64,000 nucleotides of DNA. Origin: Legionella sp. PC997. Lineage in GTDB: Bacteria > Pseudomonadota > Gammaproteobacteria > Legionellales > Legionellaceae. Below are positions 59,478 through 64,000 of the stretch, piece after piece (the first letter of the stretch is position 1; the number at the start of each line of letters is the position of its first letter). The stretch is taken from NCBI RefSeq assembly GCF_014109825.1, contig NZ_CP059576.1:1-64000 (forward strand). Reading direction: 5' to 3'. The translations under genes were made by a program, and so were the position numbers. The notes below the pieces were generated by a model, which was given only the letters and a program-made list of their open reading frames with translations, did not search any database and was not told where the DNA came from.

Positions 59478-60842
59478 ATGTGTGCATCCTACATCATGCC
59501 AGGGTCCACAGACACGCCAACACATCGACTAATCTATTTATTGCGATCCAGTGTTCTGCTTATTTTTATTCTAGTTTTTTATACGTCCTGTTCCTATGCA
59601 ACTAAAGTCGTTGAACTAAACATTAAAGGAGCAATTGGGCCTGCTACGGCAGATTATGTGATTCGTGGTATTGATAATGCACAACATGCAGATTTAATTA
59701 TAATTACGCTGGATACTCCCGGCGGGCTTGATGAATCAACCCGAAATATCGTTCAAAGCTTTTTATCCTCCAATATTCCTATAGTAACTTATGTCAGTCC
59801 GAATGGTGCTCGAGCGGCAAGCGCAGGGACGTATTTACTTTATGCGAGTACCTTGGCCGCCATGGCGCCCGGAACACAATTGGGTGCTGCGAGTCCGGTA
59901 AATTTAGCATCAGGGTTCAGTGACACAAGCCCCTCCGATAAACAAACTACCATGGAGAAAAAAATTACCAATGATGCAGTAGCTACCATAAGGTCCCTTG
60001 CACAATTGCGAGGTCGCAACCCAGATTTTGCACAAAAAGCGGTTTTAAATGCTGAAACAATGACAGCTACTGAAGCTTTAAAGCAAGGGGTTATTAATTA
60101 TATTGCAAATAATGAGAGCGAATTGCTGGCGCAGATGAATGGCGTCTCAGTGATACAAAACAATCAAAAAATAACACTTAATACCAGTAATGCTAAAATT
60201 GAATTAGTGAAACAGGATTGGCGCACACAATTTTTATCGATAATTACCGATCCCACTGTAGCTTATCTTCTTCTTTTACTAGGGATATATGGTATTTTTT
60301 TTGAGTTGGTAAACCCAGGACATTTATTTCCGGGGGTTATTGGAGCGATTTCGATCTGTATTGCGCTTTATGCGCTGCAATTATTACCAGTTAACTACGC
60401 TGGGTTTTTTCTTATTATATTGGGAATTGCATTTATTGTAGGGGAAGCATTTGTGCCCGCTTACGGTTCTCTAGGAGTGGGCGGTACCATTGCATTTATT
60501 ATTGGCTCCATTATGTTAATTGAAACCGATAATCAAATGTACCAAATTGCCTGGTCGGCAATTGTTGCAATGGCTGTTGTAAATATCCTCTTTTTTGTTC
60601 TTCTTCTCGGGATGGTATTAAAAGCAAGACGACAAAGTGTAAAACATGGTTTAATCGTTTTAATCGGGGCCAAAGGTCGTACGCTTGGCAATATAAATCA
60701 TGAAGGACAAGCAATGATTCGTGGTGAAATTTGGAGCGTACATTCTAAATTACCTATAGCCGCGAACAGGCCAATAAAAGTGATTGGAGTTTCAGGGCTT
60801 AAAATGGAAATTGAAGAGGATTTGAGCAATCAAGGAGAATAA
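59478..60842 (+). CDS. NfeD family membrane protease (ClpP-class)
   Basis: A 454-residue protein with an N-terminal signal/TM and a ClpP-like domain (catalytic Ser in [13 protein letters not shown], with a Lys further on). About four TM helices follow (residues 260-385), then a C-terminal soluble OB-fold NfeD domain. NfeD proteases work with slipins, as shown for the archaeal pair in which the protease cleaves the slipin C-terminus. The slipin gene follows 1 base after its stop. GGAAGG precedes ATG 59478. Confidence 0.88.
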   Translation: MCASYIMPGSTDTPTHRLIYLLRSSVLLIFILVFYTSCSYATKVVELNIKGAIGPATADYVIRGIDNAQHADLIIITLDTPGGLDESTRNIVQSFLSSNIPIVTYVSPNGARAASAGTYLLYASTLAAMAPGTQLGAASPVNLASGFSDTSPSDKQTTMEKKITNDAVATIRSLAQLRGRNPDFAQKAVLNAETMTATEALKQGVINYIANNESELLAQMNGVSVIQNNQKITLNTSNAKIELVKQDWRTQFLSIITDPTVAYLLLLLGIYGIFFELVNPGHLFPGVIGAISICIALYALQLLPVNYAGFFLIILGIAFIVGEAFVPAYGSLGVGGTIAFIIGSIMLIETDNQMYQIAWSAIVAMAVVNILFFVLLLGMVLKARRQSVKHGLIVLIGAKGRTLGNINHEGQAMIRGEIWSVHSKLPIAANRPIKVIGVSGLKMEIEEDLSNQGE

Positions 60843-60843
60843 T

Positions 60844-61599
60844 ATGGGACCATTTTTTACGGTAATTATCGTTGCAATTTTACTACTTTTGATATCAGCA
60901 GTGAAAGTCTTTAGGGAATATGAGCGCGGCGTTGTATTCATGTTAGGCCGCTTCTGGAAAGTGAAAGGGCCCGGTTTAGTGCTTATTATTCCAGTTATTC
61001 AACAAGTTGTACGAGTCGATTTGCGTACTATAGTTATGGACGTACCCAGCCAAGATGTGATCTCTAAGGATAACGTTTCAGTACGCGTGAATGCAGTTTT
61101 ATATTTTCGGGTGGTGGTCCCAGAAAATGCAATTATTCAAGTAGAAAATTACTATGAAGCCACCAGTCAATTGGCGCAAACTACACTCCGTTCTGTATTA
61201 GGCCAACATGAACTCGATGAAATGCTTTCTGAACGCGAACGCTTAAATAGTGATGTACAGAAAATATTGGACTCACAAACAGATAATTGGGGCATTAAGG
61301 TGTCTAATGTGGAGATAAAACGAGTCGATTTGGACGAAAGCATGATTCGTGCAATTGCAAGACAGGCTGAAGCTGAGCGCGAACGGCGTGCGAAAGTGAT
61401 TCATGCTGAAGGTGAGTTACAAGCTTCAGATAAATTGCTGCAAGCATCTCAAGTTTTGGCACAACAACCGCAAGCAATGCAGTTGCGTTATTTGCAGACA
61501 TTAGCTGCTATAGCCGGCAACAATAACTCCACTATTGTGTTTCCCATGCCTATGGAGTTAGGTGATATTTTATCTAATATGGCCTCAAGGAAAAAATAG
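60844..61599 (+). CDS. Slipin (SPFH/stomatin-family) membrane protein
   Basis: 251 residues: one N-terminal TM helix, an SPFH domain starting with [21 protein letters not shown], and an Ala/Glu-rich coiled coil ([22 protein letters not shown]). It forms membrane microdomain assemblies together with NfeD. AAGGAG lies in the overlap with the upstream gene, so translation is coupled. It is followed by a dispersed-type hairpin at 61616. Confidence 0.92.
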   Translation: MGPFFTVIIVAILLLLISAVKVFREYERGVVFMLGRFWKVKGPGLVLIIPVIQQVVRVDLRTIVMDVPSQDVISKDNVSVRVNAVLYFRVVVPENAIIQVENYYEATSQLAQTTLRSVLGQHELDEMLSERERLNSDVQKILDSQTDNWGIKVSNVEIKRVDLDESMIRAIARQAEAERERRAKVIHAEGELQASDKLLQASQVLAQQPQAMQLRYLQTLAAIAGNNNSTIVFPMPMELGDILSNMASRKK

Positions 61600-61615
61600 A
61601 TATGTTAGAAGGTAG

Positions 61616-61643
61616 CCTGGGTGACGGCACGCCGTAATCCGGG
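61616..61643. repeat. Dispersed hairpin element
   Basis: CCTGGGTGACGGC (61616-61628) pairs with GCCGTAATCCGGG (61631-61643) through Watson-Crick and G-U pairs around a short loop. Parts of it recur at 59295-59329 (CCTGGGTGA) and 6402-6438 (CCCGGATTA). It is likely a REP-like intergenic element. Confidence 0.5.
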
Positions 61644-61681
61644 TTTTCAACCTTAAAATCACTCTTATTTTATCGTTTAGA

Positions 61682-62629
61682 TTAAAAAACTCGCCGTGGT
61701 TTTAATGTAAGAGAAATTTTACTGAGAATACTCACTATCGGCAGCAGAATTATATAAGAGACGAGTTCAATTATTTTGAATAAATGCTTTCGTTTCCCTT
61801 CGGCTAAGGCGTAATTTCGACTAAATTTTTCAAATAATGGCCAATCGCAAATTTTAAAACCATTGGGGGATTTATAGCCTATAAAAAAGTAGCCAGTAAA
61901 ATATCCATAAAATTGAAACAATTTTTGTGGATAAAAGACATAGGTTGCAGCCGCAGAGGCTTCTAAATAGCTTGTGTAATGCCAGCAATTTTTAGGCAAA
62001 AAGAGCATATCTCCTCGTTCAAGCGTAATGTGATAACCTTCTGCTTGGTTTAATCTTGGGTATTGTTTCAATAATAAATCCCAGGATTGACCAAATTCCA
62101 CTAGACTGTCTCCAACAAAAGGAAGCTTATAGATATTTTGGCTTTGTTCTTCAGTAAACAATAACACCTGCTTTTTTCCACTTAAGCATAAGTGAAGATT
62201 ACAGCAATGCTCTCTATCAAAGTGGATTTCTGTATGCGCTCCCTTACCTCCAAAAAAATAAAGAACTTTTAAATTTTTGTTAAAGTACCTAGGTCGAAAT
62301 GGAATTTTTTGCCAAAGGGGCACATGACGTTCTATTGCTGCCGAATGTTTTGGAAAAGTTTGACCAAAAATTCTATAAGGCTTATTATTTTTAATGTGGG
62401 ACATCACGGTTGAAAAATTACCCCGATCGTAAGATTTCCAACTATGATTTTCATAAGTATCATAGGTGATTACCCCTTCCAGAAGATTTTCAAAATATTC
62501 AATGGAAAACTTGTCAGTAAATTGTTTAATTTTAATTAAGATAGGTTCTTTTGAGCGATAAATAATACGTTTAATATATTCTTCTTGACCGTATTCGTAC
62601 TCAATTTCTTGTATTTGTTTTATTTTCAT
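61682..62629 (-). CDS. Cupin-like (JmjC-type) dioxygenase
   Basis: A 315-residue protein with a JmjC/cupin_8 core: H136 and D138 in HTEIHFDREH plus H217 in KNCWHYTS give the HxD...H iron site of 2-oxoglutarate-dependent hydroxylases. A hydrophobic C-terminal helix (about 285-305) could anchor it to the membrane. Its ATG overlaps the stop of the upstream methyltransferase gene (ATGA, 62626-62629), so the two are translationally coupled. The substrate is unknown. Confidence 0.75.
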   Translation of the reverse strand: MKIKQIQEIEYEYGQEEYIKRIIYRSKEPILIKIKQFTDKFSIEYFENLLEGVITYDTYENHSWKSYDRGNFSTVMSHIKNNKPYRIFGQTFPKHSAAIERHVPLWQKIPFRPRYFNKNLKVLYFFGGKGAHTEIHFDREHCCNLHLCLSGKKQVLLFTEEQSQNIYKLPFVGDSLVEFGQSWDLLLKQYPRLNQAEGYHITLERGDMLFLPKNCWHYTSYLEASAAATYVFYPQKLFQFYGYFTGYFFIGYKSPNGFKICDWPLFEKFSRNYALAEGKRKHLFKIIELVSYIILLPIVSILSKISLTLKPRRVF

Positions 62630-63600
62630 TTCTTAACCTTTTGGACAAGATAATAAAAATAATATTTTCTACCCCAAAATTTTTCCTTTCGGGCGTATTT
62701 TGCGACGTAATGGAGCGCAGGATTTTTAAACCTAATTTTCCACCAAGGAAGGAAGATTAATCCGCATACCGCAGCAATCGTTGGAAGTTCGGATATAATT
62801 TGACTTATATCATCCCCAGCAATGGACAAAGCCTGTCGGTAAAACCCTTCTTCATTGACGATTAACCGTTGATAAAGTGAGGCTTGTACCTGCTTGGTAA
62901 TATTCACTTTTTGGATTATTTTTAGTTTATCGTTGTTCTTAATAAATTGTTCTAACTTGTTGGATTGATCTTTATTTTTAAAATAATGATCTGCATAACA
63001 AAAAAATCCACCTAGAGATAAGACCCGCTCTACTTCAGAAAAAAAATCCTCGATTCGAGGATAAAGATGAGAGCTTTCAAGATTGATAACGATATCAAAA
63101 CATTCATTACCTAAGGGGAGATTTTCGGCATCAGATTGAATGTAATTTACTTTATCCTCGTCGTAAAAATGACGATTGGAGTTGACTACTAAACGGTTAA
63201 CCAAATCGACTCCTAATGCATAATCGGTTTTTAATAGTTCAGAACTTGCTTTAAGGCCAAGGCCATTGCCACTTCCTATCTCAAGCAATCTCTTATAAAA
63301 AAATTGAGTTTTGATTAGGGGCCTAATCAGTGAGTAAAGAAGTAATTGAGAATATATATCTTGCACCTCAGAGATTTTCGAAAAATCGAAATTTAATTCT
63401 TTATATTCGTCATGGATTTTTTTATCCCAGAAACCTAGGTTCAAAAATACTTTATTATGATGTAATTGACCAAAAGTGTTATAGCTGTCTTGAATCAATT
63501 TTTTAATAAATTTGATTTCTGAGCGATCTAGGTAATGATGCCTCATTACGAAACCAATTTGCCTGGCCGCATGGCTATAACTTGGGATTTCTTCATCCAT
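62626..63600 (-). CDS. SAM-dependent methyltransferase
   Basis: A class I methyltransferase: motif I EIGSGNG at residues 107-113 counted from ATG 63600, then GVDLV, the QSDAENLPL loop and the FDIVINLESSHLYP segment. About 324 residues, larger than the core fold because of extra N- and C-terminal regions. A TTG at 63621 could add seven residues. No good ribosome-binding site is visible for either. It overlaps the JmjC-like gene by 4 bases, pointing to one pathway. It resembles mycobacterial phthiotriol/polyketide methyltransferases only at family level. Confidence 0.75.
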   Translation of the reverse strand: MDEEIPSYSHAARQIGFVMRHHYLDRSEIKFIKKLIQDSYNTFGQLHHNKVFLNLGFWDKKIHDEYKELNFDFSKISEVQDIYSQLLLYSLIRPLIKTQFFYKRLLEIGSGNGLGLKASSELLKTDYALGVDLVNRLVVNSNRHFYDEDKVNYIQSDAENLPLGNECFDIVINLESSHLYPRIEDFFSEVERVLSLGGFFCYADHYFKNKDQSNKLEQFIKNNDKLKIIQKVNITKQVQASLYQRLIVNEEGFYRQALSIAGDDISQIISELPTIAAVCGLIFLPWWKIRFKNPALHYVAKYARKEKFWGRKYYFYYLVQKVKK

Positions 63601-63754
63601 TTGATTCGAGTAATTATGCAACTCATATGATAAGTATAAACGATTTTTGGTAAGAGATAGTCATCAATCATTTTGGCGCAATATCAATACAATCTTTCGT
63701 TTATCTGACTTTTATGATAGAACACTTCTTTTGAAGAATTCATGAGGTTTTATT

Positions 63755-64000
63755 GTGTCGATTAAATCAGATAGATGGATAGAAAAAATGGCCCTTGAAC
63801 ATGGAATGATCTCTCCATTTCAACCCGGACAAGTGCGTGAAAATAACAATGGCCGCATTATTTCCTATGGGGTATCCAGTTATGGATACGACGTTCGTTG
63901 TGCGAATGAATTTAAAATTTTTACTAATATAAATTCCGCGATTGTCGATCCTAAAGCTTTTGATGAAAACAGCTTTGTTGATGTGCAATCTGATGTTTGT
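63755..64000 (+). CDS. dcd: dCTP deaminase, partial (3' end beyond the window)
   Basis: Dcd deaminates dCTP to dUTP, feeding dTMP synthesis. The frame from GTG 63755 reads [22 protein letters not shown] and then [13 protein letters not shown], the family's conserved trimer-binding segment; 82 codons run to the window edge. GAGG lies about 8 bases before the GTG. It has no stop in the window. It diverges from the methyltransferase gene. Confidence 0.9.
   Translation, partial: MSIKSDRWIEKMALEHGMISPFQPGQVRENNNGRIISYGVSSYGYDVRCANEFKIFTNINSAIVDPKAFDENSFVDVQSDVC

Overview
The window reads as the replication-origin end of a Legionella chromosome, from a species I cannot name. It opens on the start codon of dnaA and runs dnaA-dnaN-recF-gyrB. 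Other indicators are three tandem genes for the Legionella-type major outer membrane protein, an LbtU-type porin, an M4 metalloprotease of the ProA type, a PagP-like palmitoyltransferase, and several AT-rich genes that look like Dot/Icm effectors. Coding is dense and AT-rich. I see no insertion sequence, tRNA, rRNA or CRISPR array. The last gene, dcd, is cut by the window edge.

Layout. 1-6.4 kb: replication genes, with two canonical parS sequences, one inside recF and one 1 bp after it. 6.7-13.1 kb: a secreted sedolisin, then on the minus strand a putrescine operon (aguB-speA-aguA) preceded by a RavA-like effector candidate. 13.4-22.8 kb: hfq and hflX, usually neighbours, are separated here by about 7.8 kb holding a 1753-residue repeat-bearing protein and a multiply frameshifted membrane-protein gene. 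23-29 kb: TlpA-like thioredoxin, thymidine kinase, two paralogous effector-like genes with a possible ADP-ribosyltransferase signature, pirin, and two unknown genes. 29-33 kb: secreted S28 and M4 peptidases. 33-44 kb: TSUP transporter, darP, rlmKL, small membrane proteins, pagP, amino-acid permease, a small acidic-tailed protein, PiT phosphate transporter, coq7, and a predicted CE-clan cysteine protease with membrane segments. 44-53 kb: hybrid histidine kinase, aminotransferase, argD, sodB, monothiol glutaredoxin, peroxiredoxin, RNase T, pyrC. 53-64 kb: motY-like gene, three MOMP genes, LbtU-like porin, NfeD-slipin pair, a methyltransferase/JmjC-like pair, and the start of dcd.

How parts fit together. 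AguB, SpeA and AguA together make putrescine from arginine by way of agmatine and N-carbamoylputrescine. SodB, monothiol glutaredoxin and 2-Cys peroxiredoxin form an oxidative-stress and iron-sulfur cluster. The envelope block (MOMPs, LbtU-like porin, NfeD/slipin) is co-oriented and punctuated by clear terminators. The points most worth a second look are the hfq-hflX insertion with its nested protein repeats, the predicted H-D-Q-C protease, the paralog pair with HRG/STS motifs, the embedded parS sites, and the signs of gene conversion between the first two MOMP genes.

Function calls rest on motifs read by eye and on family knowledge; no database search was run.
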